From Chitinophagales bacterium (GTDB taxonomy: Bacteria > Bacteroidota > Bacteroidia > Chitinophagales > UBA10324), in NCBI GenBank assembly GCA_019694975.1, contig JAIBAY010000002.1, positions 1-64,000 of the forward strand: a DNA stretch of 64,000 nucleotides, given 5' to 3'. The notes under the pieces are model-generated. The model was not told the origin of the DNA, made no database searches, and saw nothing but the letters and a program-made list of their open reading frames with translations. This document shows positions 39,154 through 47,386 of this stretch, piece by piece. Both the position numbers and the translations under genes were made by a program. How positions within the stretch are numbered: position 1 is the first letter of the stretch; each line of letters begins with the position of its first letter.

Positions 39154-39534
39154 TCCATGCGGTTTTGCTCATCGGCAATGAGCAATCGGCATACGGCTCC
39201 CGTAAAGCGTAGCACTTTACCCGACCACCATATTATCCTTCTTTTTACCCGGTGGTACATATCATCTTGCTTTTCGCTGCGCAAGGCAATATCGGTTGTT
39301 GAAATGCATGCCACAAAGTTAAATGACAGGCCATCCGAAAATCAATGCCTTGACTGTTGCAGCTGAAAGGATTATTCACAGCCTGATGTATGAAAACAAA
39401 ACAAAATGAGTAACAATGTGCTTTTTTTTTATTTAACTTTCCTTTTTCACATAATTTTTTTTCAGTATGTATGATCCATAAAGTGGACGGCTACCGGAAA
39501 AAAACCGCTTATACGGGAAACGATAAAACACCGA
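39154..39534. other. Intergenic region with a hairpin and T-rich tract
   Basis: About 380 bases without a credible gene. A perfect 8-bp hairpin, TTGCTCAT/ATGAGCAA with a 5-nt loop (39165-39185), follows the phoH stop but has no U-tract, so it is not a canonical terminator. The stretch 39418-39464 is very T-rich (runs of T8-T9) and may hold the promoter of the next gene. Confidence 0.5.
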
Positions 39535-41820
39535 GTGCTTTTGAATAAAAAAACACAACTACGTTTTCAGTTGTTGCTTTTGTCATGTATCACGCTGCTG
39601 CCCGTTAAGGGCATTGGGCAGTCATACAGTATGACAAACGGAACCATTTCAACCTGCAGCGGCACCTTTTATGATGATGGCGGGTCGGCTTCCACCTATT
39701 CCGCCAGCGCCACCCTTACAGAAACTTTTACCAGCAGCACAGGTAATTGCCTGGTGATGACCTTCACCACTTTTCTTACCCAAACCGGTAATGATATTCT
39801 CACCATCTATGACGGTCCGTCTACCTCATCTACAGTGATCGGTAATTATTCCGGCAATGTATCTCCGGGAACCATTGTGGCAAGCACTTCTTCCCTCACT
39901 TTCAAATTCGTGAGCAATGCCTCCGGTAACAAGGCCGGATGGTCGGCCACCATCAGTTGCGGGAGTTGCGGGACCATTTTTGTGCTGAACAACAATTCCA
40001 CAGTCAGCGCCTGTGACGGATTATTTTATGACAGTGGCGGCGTGGGCGGCACCTACGGTAACCTGGAAAACTATACCCAAACCTATTGTTCCAACACGTC
40101 CAGTTGCATTCAGTTTACCTTTTATTCCATGAGCCTGAATGCAGGCGACACCCTTACAATTTACGACGGCCCAAACACTTCTTCAACCCTTATCGGAAAA
40201 TATTCAGGAACCACTTTTCCCCCACCGCTGCTTTCAAAAACCGGCTGCCTCACCTTTAACATGACAACCAACAGCAGCGGAACAGGCCCCGGCTGGACGG
40301 CAGCTATTGCCTGCACTACTTGTCCTTCCGCTCCTTCCGGCACTGCAGATTATACGCAGCCCATCGTGGGCCTCGGCGGCTCCTACCTTGGCGGACCGAT
40401 GGTGGCAGCCTGCAGTGGCACCTTTACGGATGATGGCGGCGTATCTGGTAACTACAGCAATGGTGTTTCTTTGCAGGTTTATAAAACATTCTGTCCGGCC
40501 AGCATTAACAACTGCCTTCGGGCCAACTTTTATTCCGTTGATCTTAAAACCGGTGACAAGCTGCAAATCATCAACGGCCCCACCATGGACTGCGCCGCCT
40601 TTACCACCGGATCACCACTCATCAACACCAACTGTTCTTCCTATGAAGCCTGTATGGCTTTAGGTTACGGACCTTATCTATCGAATGATCAAAGTGGCTG
40701 TATCTCCTTCATATTCAACTCCAATGCCTCCGGCAGCGGAACGGGTTGGGTAGCTACCTTCGACTGTGTGCCTTGTGCCAGCGGGCCTAACGGCACCGAC
40801 AATAACGACTGTGCACTGATCACTCCAATTTGCACCAATACCGGCTTCAGCGATGCCAGTACCGGGCCCGGCGTTGGCGCCGATGTCTCGGATGATTGCC
40901 TCATAACAGAAACATATTCCAACTGGTACACCTTTACCGTTTCCGCTTCCGGAACACTCGGCATGACGATCGATCCGCTTTCCACGGGCAATTCGCAGCC
41001 GGAAGATTACGACTGGGCGCTTTATGGCCCCAACGTATCCTGTGGCGCATTGGGCCAGCCTATCCGTTGTTCAACCGCTACCACGCAAGGGCAAACCAAC
41101 AATACCGGCAGCCAGGGTAATACAGGCATCAGCACTGCCAACAACAACACCTATCCCGGCTATTCCTGCTCGTCCTCCAATGACGTGAACGAAACTTCCT
41201 GCGGCAACGGATGGGTGAACGACCTCGCCGTTACCACAGGTCAAGTTTATTACCTCTGCGTAAGCAAATGGTCGGCCGGTGGCAGCGGCTTCAATCTCAA
41301 CTGGACCCTGACCAATGGCGCCGGCATTGACTGCACGGTGTTGCCGATTGAACTCACCTCATTCGAATGCTCGGCAGCAGAAAATGTAATGACCATAAAC
41401 TGGACTACAGCCAGTGAACTGAACAACGATCATTTTCTGGTAGAAAAATCGGCTGACGGGGAAAATTATCAGCCGCTGGCTACTGTTCCGGGCAAGGCCT
41501 TCAGCAGCGTGCCCACCGACTATTTTATGATTGACTATCATCCAGTGAAAGGAAATAACTACTACCGGCTTTCACAGACGGATAAAGACGGCCATGTGCA
41601 ACAATTAAAAACATCGGTATGCAGTTTTAACAATAAGGAAGAAGAAATTCTGCTGCAGGTATTTGATCTCTCGGGGCGTGTTGTCTTTTCCGGCCGCTTG
41701 AAAAATACCCTGGTAGAACCTGTACTGCAAAGCATGGCTTTACAGCCGGGGCTTTATTTGACTGCCATCAGCTATAAGAATGGCACCGCTTCCGTCAGTA
41801 AGTACCTGAAGACCGAATAA
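39535..41820 (+). CDS. CUB-like-domain secreted protein with a shortened T9SS sorting domain
   Basis: 761 residues. The start is GTG 39535 or TTG 39541, both giving a basic N-terminus and a hydrophobic signal ending near KGIGQ. Three CUB-like domains follow at about 30-145, 146-265 and 275-420, each opening CSGTFYDDGG or CDGLFYDSGG and containing DxLTIYDGPxxSSTxIGxYSG. A domain at about 425-600 (NDCALITPICTNTGF, DWALYGPNVSC) is often seen in Bacteroidota surface proteins. From about 610 a SFECSAAENVMTINWTTASE segment precedes a terminal QVFDLSGRVVFSGRL, LQPGLYLTAISY, which matches the second half of a T9SS sorting domain but lacks the usual PNP start. Probably surface-exposed; ligand unknown. 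Confidence 0.8.
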   Translation: MLLNKKTQLRFQLLLLSCITLLPVKGIGQSYSMTNGTISTCSGTFYDDGGSASTYSASATLTETFTSSTGNCLVMTFTTFLTQTGNDILTIYDGPSTSSTVIGNYSGNVSPGTIVASTSSLTFKFVSNASGNKAGWSATISCGSCGTIFVLNNNSTVSACDGLFYDSGGVGGTYGNLENYTQTYCSNTSSCIQFTFYSMSLNAGDTLTIYDGPNTSSTLIGKYSGTTFPPPLLSKTGCLTFNMTTNSSGTGPGWTAAIACTTCPSAPSGTADYTQPIVGLGGSYLGGPMVAACSGTFTDDGGVSGNYSNGVSLQVYKTFCPASINNCLRANFYSVDLKTGDKLQIINGPTMDCAAFTTGSPLINTNCSSYEACMALGYGPYLSNDQSGCISFIFNSNASGSGTGWVATFDCVPCASGPNGTDNNDCALITPICTNTGFSDASTGPGVGADVSDDCLITETYSNWYTFTVSASGTLGMTIDPLSTGNSQPEDYDWALYGPNVSCGALGQPIRCSTATTQGQTNNTGSQGNTGISTANNNTYPGYSCSSSNDVNETSCGNGWVNDLAVTTGQVYYLCVSKWSAGGSGFNLNWTLTNGAGIDCTVLPIELTSFECSAAENVMTINWTTASELNNDHFLVEKSADGENYQPLATVPGKAFSSVPTDYFMIDYHPVKGNNYYRLSQTDKDGHVQQLKTSVCSFNNKEEEILLQVFDLSGRVVFSGRLKNTLVEPVLQSMALQPGLYLTAISYKNGTASVSKYLKTE

Positions 41821-41959
41821 AGCATCGGCAAAGTCTTGTCATCGCTTTCTGGTGCTTTTACAGGAGGATATTTACAGACTGGCATACCTGTAAGCAGCAT
41901 GTGGTTCAACTCAGCACAATAAAGCCAACGTTCACGCCCTCTCAAAAATATCACCACTT

Positions 41960-42322
41960 ATGACACCGGATCAACTGAGTCACATAGCACAGCAGTGGTT
42001 TCATGCATTCAACAGCCATGACCTTGAGGCACTGCTTGCCCTGTATGCAGATGATGCCGAGCACTACAGCCCGAAGCTGAAACTGCGACAGCCGGCGACA
42101 CAGGGCTGGATTAAAGGCAAAGCGGCGCTGCGCACGTGGTGGCAGGACGCCTTTCAACGTTTACCTACGCTGCAGTATGAACTGTTGAAACTCACTGCCA
42201 ATGAACACCGTGTGTTTATGGAATACATCCGGCATGTAAAAGGTGAAGAAGATCTGCCCGTAGGTGAAGTGCTGGAGATCCGGAACCACCTGATTGTTAG
42301 CTCGAGGGTTTATCATGGGTGA
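41960..42322 (+). CDS. SnoaL-like / NTF2-fold small protein
   Basis: 120 residues with the SnoaL-like pattern: AQQWFHAFNSHDLEALLALY near the N-terminus, DDAEHYSP, GKAALRTWWQDAFQRLP and a C-terminal strand series (VGEVLEIRNHLIVSSRVYHG). This fold serves polyketide cyclases, ketosteroid isomerases and many proteins of unknown role, so no reaction is assigned. It stands alone between a T9SS protein and a pseudogene remnant. Confidence 0.82.
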   Translation: MTPDQLSHIAQQWFHAFNSHDLEALLALYADDAEHYSPKLKLRQPATQGWIKGKAALRTWWQDAFQRLPTLQYELLKLTANEHRVFMEYIRHVKGEEDLPVGEVLEIRNHLIVSSRVYHG

Positions 42323-42410
42323 GGTGAGGTGATTGACTATTGTTTACTCAAAGGTGTAAGTGAGTTGATGCTAAAATTATATATCCGGAAAGTTAAAGTA
42401 CCTCTCCCAC

Positions 42411-42850
42411 CTACCTCACAATCTTCACCAAATAAGCCCCACCCTCATCACGGTAGCGAAGGAAACAGATCCCTTTTGCCATTGACTTCATATCCAACAT
42501 CTACCTTTCATTCAACACCACATTCGACAGCAGCACAATGCCCGCGGCATCTATTAGTTGCAACAATGCCGTATTACCGTGGTTATGTTTCGGTATGTCA
42601 ACCGTCAGCAGTTCGGTTACCGGGTTGGGGCTTACCTTTAATTGCGGATAGAGTAGAGCGGCAGGATTTGTTCCGGTAGCAATCTCTGCCACATGCATTG
42701 TGAAGTCGTCGAAGTTGCCGTATTAGTACACGCAGCAGGCGCCGAAGCCATTGGCACTTTCCGTATAGCAGTCGGTGCCGCAGCCGGCAATCACCCGCAT
42801 GCGGTAGTTGCAGGAATCATTTGCTGCACCCGCATTATCAGGCTGCATCC
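42411..42850 (-). pseudogene. Remnant of a T9SS cargo C-terminus (GEVED-like plus sorting domain) with two in-frame stops
   Basis: One minus-strand frame reads GAANDSCNYRMRVIAGCG...ANGFGACCVY, stop TAA (42723-42725), YGNFDDFTMHVAEIATG...LKVSPNPVTELLTVDIP, stop TAG (42501-42503), then MLDMKSMAKGICFLRY...GGAYLVKIVR and the final stop at 42411-42413. The first part resembles the GEVED domain (YRMRV then a YGxxxDFT motif), the rest a complete T9SS type A sorting domain. The frame is intact between the stops, so decay is recent, the codons are read through, or the sequence has errors. The upstream part of the gene is missing; the frame runs into the hppA terminator. Confidence 0.8.
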
Positions 42851-42870
42851 TGCCGGGTTTATTAATACGC

Positions 42871-42900
42871 AAAAAAAATCCGCTCGAGAGCGGATTTTTT
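42871..42900 (-). terminator. Terminator of hppA
   Basis: AAAAAATCCGCT (42873-42884) and AGCGGATTTTTT (42889-42900) form a perfect 12-bp stem with a 4-nt loop (CGAG). Read on the minus strand it ends in eight Ts, about 28 bases after the hppA stop. It also works in the plus direction. Confidence 0.9.
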
Positions 42901-42927
42901 GTAAGCATTATGAAGCAATTTTTTCAG

Positions 42928-45267
42928 TTACTGCGCTGTTCCGGTATTGCCGGAAGCAGTACTGCCGTCGCTGTTGTTGTTTGCGGTGGCAACGGCCGTT
43001 GTTTTACCTGCACTGCCGCAATCGGTTCCGGCAGCATCCGCGGTGGCTTCAGCTGGTTTTGCACAACAGGCGCCGCCATGTTCAGCGGCTTCCATACCGG
43101 GCGATTGCATCATCAGGCTGAAGTTATGTTTAGAAGCATCATCTTTATGCAGCCCGAGCAAACCATTCAATGGAATGGAAGGCGCGATTACCAGGCTCAC
43201 AATACTCATGAGTTTGATGAGAATATTCATGGATGGTCCGCTCGTGTCTTTGAATGGATCACCTACGGTGTCACCGGTTACCGATGCCTTGTGCGGCTCT
43301 GACTTTTTATAAAACACCTCTCCGTTGATCTCCACGCCTTTCTCGAAAGATTTCTTTGCATTGTCCCAGGCACCGCCGGCATTAGACTGAAACATGCCCA
43401 TGAGCACACCGGAAACCGTAACGCCGGCCAGCAATCCACCGAGCACTTCCGGGCCAAATAAAAACCCTATCACAACCGGAACAACCAATGCTATGGCGCC
43501 CGGCAACATCATCTCACGCAGCGATGCTTCCGTGGAGATGGCCACGCACTTATCGTATTCAGGTTTGCCGGTGCCTTCCATGATACCCGGAATTTCGCGG
43601 AACTGCCTGCGCACTTCCTGCACCATACTCATGGCGGCACGTCCTACGGCGGCGATGGCAAGCGAGGAAAAGAGAAATGGTATCATGCCGCCAATAAATA
43701 AGCCGGCCAGTACATCGGCTTTATAGATATCAATGGAATCAATACCGGAGATACCCACGAAGGCGGCGAACAGGGCCAGTGAGGTGAGGGCCGCGGAAGC
43801 AATGGCAAATCCTTTTCCGGTTGCAGCCGTGGTATTGCCGACAGCATCCAGTATATCTGTTTTTTCACGCACCTCTTTAGGTAACTCGCTCATCTCGGCA
43901 ATGCCGCCTGCATTATCGGCAATAGGGCCAAATGCATCAATGGCCAGCTGCATGGTAGTGGTAGCCATCATGCCCGCTGCCGCTATGGCAACACCATAGA
44001 TGCCGGCAAACTGATAGGCGCAGAAGATACCGCTTGCCAGCACAATGATTGGCGCCATGGTTGATTCCATACCAACGGAAAGTCCGCCGATGATGTTGGT
44101 AGCATGGCCGGTGGAAGACTGTTTGATGATCATCTTCACCGGGCGTTTACCCATGGAGGTGTAATACTCGGTAATCATGCTCATCAGTGTTCCCACCACG
44201 AGGCCTACCACGATGGCACCAAACACACCGTTGCTGGTGAAGTCCATGCCTCTTAAAGTCAAAGTATCAGGTAGAATGGCACCTACGATGAAATAGGAAG
44301 CAACTGTGGTGAGAATAATGGCTCCCCAGTTACCGTTGTTTAAGGCTTTCTGCACGATGCCTGTGTTCAATGTGCTGGTCTCTCCTATTCTTACGAAGTA
44401 CATGCTGATGATGGAAAAAATTATTCCTGTGCCGGCAATAATCATCGGCAGCAGGATGGGTGCAAGGCCGTTATAGGCATCTACCGATTTTGTTTCTCCT
44501 CCCAGCACCATGGTAGCAAGAATGGTTGCCACGAACGATCCAAACAGGTCGGCTCCCATACCTGCTACATCACCCACATTATCACCAACGTTATCGGCAA
44601 TTGTAGCAGGATTGCGCGGATCATCTTCCGGTATGCCGGCTTCCACTTTTCCAACAAGGTCGGCGCCAACGTCGGCAGCTTTTGTATAGATACCGCCACC
44701 TACGCGGGCAAAGAGTGCTATGCTTTCCGCGCCAAGCGAAAAACCGGTCAGCACTTCCAGCGCAGTGGTGAGGTGTTCATTGGTAGAAGGGTCAACATAC
44801 ATCGTATAAAAAACCACGAAGAGTGAGCTCAGACCCAATACGGCAAGACCGGTTACGCCAAGCCCCATGACGGAACCTCCGGTAAAAGAAACGGCCAATG
44901 CCCTGGAAAGTGAAGTACGGGCAGCATGCGCAGTGCGTACATTCGCTTTAGTGGCGATGCGCATTCCGATAAAACCGGCTGTGGCAGAAAATACTGCACC
45001 GGTGATAAAAGCACCCGCGATAAGCCAGCTCGATTCGGGATTCGACCAACCGAGTACAGCGAGCAATACGGCCGCAATGGCCACAAAGAATCCAAGAATT
45101 CTCCATTCTGCACGCAAGAAAGCCATGGCGCCTTCGGCGATGTGCTTCGCAATTTCCTGCATCCTGTCGTTACCTGCATCCTGCTTTGTAACCCACGATG
45201 CCTTCATAGCCGTGAAGATCAATGCAACGATGCCAAATAAGGGTACTACGTAAAACAAATTATTCAT
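42928..45267 (-). CDS. hppA: Membrane-bound ion-translocating pyrophosphatase, K+-dependent type
   Basis: 779 residues, polytopic (16 helices in the family). It couples hydrolysis of pyrophosphate to Na+ and/or H+ export. The catalytic core is intact: DVGADLVGKVEAGIPEDDPRNPATIADNVGDN (split) and the DNAGGIAEM loop. The segment GNTTAATGKG carries Ala where K+-independent enzymes have Lys, so the enzyme should need K+; such enzymes in this phylum are often Na+ pumps, but the ion is not fixed by eye. Oddly the C-terminus extends about 60 residues as an Ala/Ser/Thr/Gly-rich tail with GGACCAKP and DCGSAGK. It has its own -7 box and a strong terminator, so is probably monocistronic. Confidence 0.95.
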   Translation of the reverse strand: MNNLFYVVPLFGIVALIFTAMKASWVTKQDAGNDRMQEIAKHIAEGAMAFLRAEWRILGFFVAIAAVLLAVLGWSNPESSWLIAGAFITGAVFSATAGFIGMRIATKANVRTAHAARTSLSRALAVSFTGGSVMGLGVTGLAVLGLSSLFVVFYTMYVDPSTNEHLTTALEVLTGFSLGAESIALFARVGGGIYTKAADVGADLVGKVEAGIPEDDPRNPATIADNVGDNVGDVAGMGADLFGSFVATILATMVLGGETKSVDAYNGLAPILLPMIIAGTGIIFSIISMYFVRIGETSTLNTGIVQKALNNGNWGAIILTTVASYFIVGAILPDTLTLRGMDFTSNGVFGAIVVGLVVGTLMSMITEYYTSMGKRPVKMIIKQSSTGHATNIIGGLSVGMESTMAPIIVLASGIFCAYQFAGIYGVAIAAAGMMATTTMQLAIDAFGPIADNAGGIAEMSELPKEVREKTDILDAVGNTTAATGKGFAIASAALTSLALFAAFVGISGIDSIDIYKADVLAGLFIGGMIPFLFSSLAIAAVGRAAMSMVQEVRRQFREIPGIMEGTGKPEYDKCVAISTEASLREMMLPGAIALVVPVVIGFLFGPEVLGGLLAGVTVSGVLMGMFQSNAGGAWDNAKKSFEKGVEINGEVFYKKSEPHKASVTGDTVGDPFKDTSGPSMNILIKLMSIVSLVIAPSIPLNGLLGLHKDDASKHNFSLMMQSPGMEAAEHGGACCAKPAEATADAAGTDCGSAGKTTAVATANNNSDGSTASGNTGTAQ

Positions 45268-45289
45268 AGAGGTCTGAAATTTTAGCCCG

Positions 45290-45297
45290 CAAAAATA
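45290..45297 (-). promoter_or_regulatory. -7 box of hppA
   Basis: On the minus strand TATTTTTG (45297-45290) matches TAnnTTTG exactly, 22 nt before the ATG at 45267. No good -33 TTTG was found at the expected distance. Confidence 0.45.
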
Positions 45298-45336
45298 GTC
45301 CGTTAAGGATGAAAATGGAACTTTTTACCGGATATT

Positions 45337-46206
45337 TTACCACCCTGCTTTCAGCATCCGGCGTTTGCCCTGCATATCGGTCTTTACCTGTAGCTGTTGA
45401 TAGCCATGCTGATAAAAGACAGCCGATACCTGATCAGTCATGTTTTCATGCATTTCAACATATATGAATCCTTCCGGCATCAGCCATTTTGCACCAAAGG
45501 CAGCAATAGCTTTATAAAAGACTAAAGGATCATGATCGGGCACAAACAAGGCGATATGCGGCTCAAACCGCACCACATTGTCCGGCATCTGCTGCTGTTC
45601 CGATTCCGGGATATAGGGCGGATTGCTGCAGATGATATGATAACGGTTTGCAGGCCATGCTGCCTCCGGTTCATTGTCTTGCATAAGGCTGAGGAAATCA
45701 ACCTGCTTAAACAGGATCTCAGCTTCGAGCTGTTGTGCATTATCGGAAGCTACAGCCAGGGCTTCGCCGCTGATATCAATAGCGGAAACGGTTGACTGAT
45801 TAAGCTGCTTTTGCAATGCAATAGCCATGCAACCACTGCCGGTGCCGATATCGAGTATGTTCACCGGCCCTTTCGTTTGATTATCCTTAATGATCCAATC
45901 CACCAGCTCTTCCGTCTCAGGACGTGGTATCAGCACATTTTTATTAATGTGCAGCTGCATGCCATAAAATGAAGTGCCACCGAGCACATATTGAACAGGT
46001 TCACCTTTCAGCAGCCGTACAAGTTTCCAGGCAAGGTCATTTGCTTTAACTTCCGAAATAATATCGTTCTCGCGTAACAGCAGCCCTGCTTTTGAAAGGG
46101 ATAGCCGCTCTTCAAAGATCCAGTGCGTGATGTTTTCAGCTTCTGACTTATCATACAGCCTGGTCAGTGACTTCACATAGTGATCGAAAACATGGCGGAT
46201 GGTCAT
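45337..46206 (-). CDS. prmC: Peptide chain release factor N5-glutamine methyltransferase PrmC
   Basis: 289 residues. Methylates the Gln of the GGQ motif of release factors. An N-terminal helical domain (1-90, ending VQYVLGGTSFYGMQL) precedes IPRPETEELV, SAM motif I ILDIGTGSGCMAIAL, and the catalytic NPPY in IICSNPPYIPESE. The C-terminal strand is typical. Divergent from ribD across 142 bases; upstream of hppA on the same strand with a 69-base gap that carries the hppA -7 box. Confidence 0.94.
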   Translation of the reverse strand: MTIRHVFDHYVKSLTRLYDKSEAENITHWIFEERLSLSKAGLLLRENDIISEVKANDLAWKLVRLLKGEPVQYVLGGTSFYGMQLHINKNVLIPRPETEELVDWIIKDNQTKGPVNILDIGTGSGCMAIALQKQLNQSTVSAIDISGEALAVASDNAQQLEAEILFKQVDFLSLMQDNEPEAAWPANRYHIICSNPPYIPESEQQQMPDNVVRFEPHIALFVPDHDPLVFYKAIAAFGAKWLMPEGFIYVEMHENMTDQVSAVFYQHGYQQLQVKTDMQGKRRMLKAGW

Positions 46207-46280
46207 GCGACGAAGTTATATCAAATCGCATTCGGAGTTTCTCTGTGGTAGAGCACCCTGCAACAGCAGACATTTTTCTT

Positions 46281-46292
46281 CCGGTTAACCGG
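46281..46292. promoter_or_regulatory. 12-bp palindrome in the prmC-ribD divergent region
   Basis: CCGGTTAACCGG is a perfect palindrome 57 bases upstream of the ribD ATG. It could be an operator half-site pair; no regulator is assigned. Confidence 0.25.
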
Positions 46293-46336
46293 TGAAGATA
46301 TCATGGATGATATTCCATCCTTATCTCAAATTCTAT

Positions 46337-46344
46337 TACGTTTG
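46337..46344 (+). promoter_or_regulatory. -7 box of ribD, possible leaderless promoter
   Basis: TACGTTTG matches TAnnTTTG and ends 4 nt before the ATG at 46349. It overlaps the longer in-frame version starting at 46292, supporting 46349 as the true start. No FMN riboswitch precedes it. Confidence 0.5.
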
Positions 46345-46348
46345 TCGT

Positions 46349-47386
46349 ATGCCGCAGCCTGATGAAATCTTCATGCAACGTTGCATTGAACTTGCCTTGC
46401 AAGGAGCCGGTAAGGTGGCACCCAACCCTTTGGTAGGTTCGGTGATTGTGTATGAAGGGCATATTATCGGTGAAGGCTATCATGCGCAATTTGGCGGTCC
46501 GCATGCAGAAGTAAATGCCATCCGGTCTGTTGCTCAAAGCGATCTTGCATACCTGCCGTCATCTACGCTCTATGTTAACCTGGAGCCTTGTTCTCATACC
46601 GGAAAAACACCGCCCTGTGCCGATCTGATTATTGAAAAGAAAATTCCGGCCGTTATCGCCGGCATGCAGGATCCCAATCCGCTTGTTGCCGGTAGCGGCA
46701 TTGCAAAGCTGATTCAGGCCGGTTGCAAAGTGAAAACCGGTGTGCTGTATGATGAAGCAATTCATCTGAACCGCAGATTTGTTACATGGATTGAGAAAAA
46801 GCGGCCTTATATTATCCTGAAATGGGCACAAACCATAGATGGTTTTATAGGGAAGGAAAATCAGTCGTTGGCCATCAGCCATCATTACGCAAAGACACTC
46901 GTTCACAAATGGCGGAGCGAAGAAGCTTCCATCATGGTTGGCACCAACACGGCGCTGACAGACAATCCGAGACTGGACAGCAGGCACTGGAACAGGCAGA
47001 ACCCGGTGCGGCTGGTGCCTGACCGCTATTTAAGGCTGCCACAGACCTTACACCTTTTCGATGGCAGCATTCCGACTATAGTTTTTACGGCTCAGCAAAA
47101 AGAAAGTACCATAAACACCACTTATGTGACGATTGATTTTGAAGCACATTTTATCGCTTCCTTTCTTGATAAACTATACGAACGACAACTTCAGTCGGTG
47201 CTGGTGGAAGGCGGTAGCCGCTTATTGCAGTCATTTATTGACAGCGGCCTGTGGGACGAAGCGCGAATTATCGTGGCGCCAGAAACGGCAGGCAGTGGCG
47301 TGCCGGCACCCAGGATGCAAGCAACTCCTTTCTCCAGGAAATATGTGGGAGAAGATGAACTGATCATTCAATATCATATTGCATGA
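46349..47386 (+). CDS. ribD: Bifunctional riboflavin biosynthesis deaminase/reductase RibD
   Basis: 345 residues from the ATG at 46349 (MPQPDEIFMQRCIELA), matching homologue N-termini. Residues 1-145 are the deaminase: APNPLVGSVIV, the zinc motif GGPHAEVNA, and PCSHTGKTPPCADLI. Residues 150-345 are the NADPH-dependent reductase (PYIILKWAQTIDGFIG; IMVGTNTALTDNPRLDSR; VLVEGGSRLLQSFI). Together they perform the second and third steps of riboflavin synthesis. It overlaps the EamA gene by 4 bases. Confidence 0.94.
   Translation: MPQPDEIFMQRCIELALQGAGKVAPNPLVGSVIVYEGHIIGEGYHAQFGGPHAEVNAIRSVAQSDLAYLPSSTLYVNLEPCSHTGKTPPCADLIIEKKIPAVIAGMQDPNPLVAGSGIAKLIQAGCKVKTGVLYDEAIHLNRRFVTWIEKKRPYIILKWAQTIDGFIGKENQSLAISHHYAKTLVHKWRSEEASIMVGTNTALTDNPRLDSRHWNRQNPVRLVPDRYLRLPQTLHLFDGSIPTIVFTAQQKESTINTTYVTIDFEAHFIASFLDKLYERQLQSVLVEGGSRLLQSFIDSGLWDEARIIVAPETAGSGVPAPRMQATPFSRKYVGEDELIIQYHIA

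Noticed and set aside
39165-39185. Rho-independent terminator for the PhoH-like gene
   Set aside because: The 8-bp hairpin is perfect but has no following U-tract.
42329-42679. Plus-strand 116-codon frame
   Set aside because: It lies antisense to the clear T9SS sorting-domain remnant and has no protein-like features.
46207-46348. FMN riboswitch before ribD
   Set aside because: The conserved RFN element sequences are absent; only a short palindrome and the -7 box are seen.
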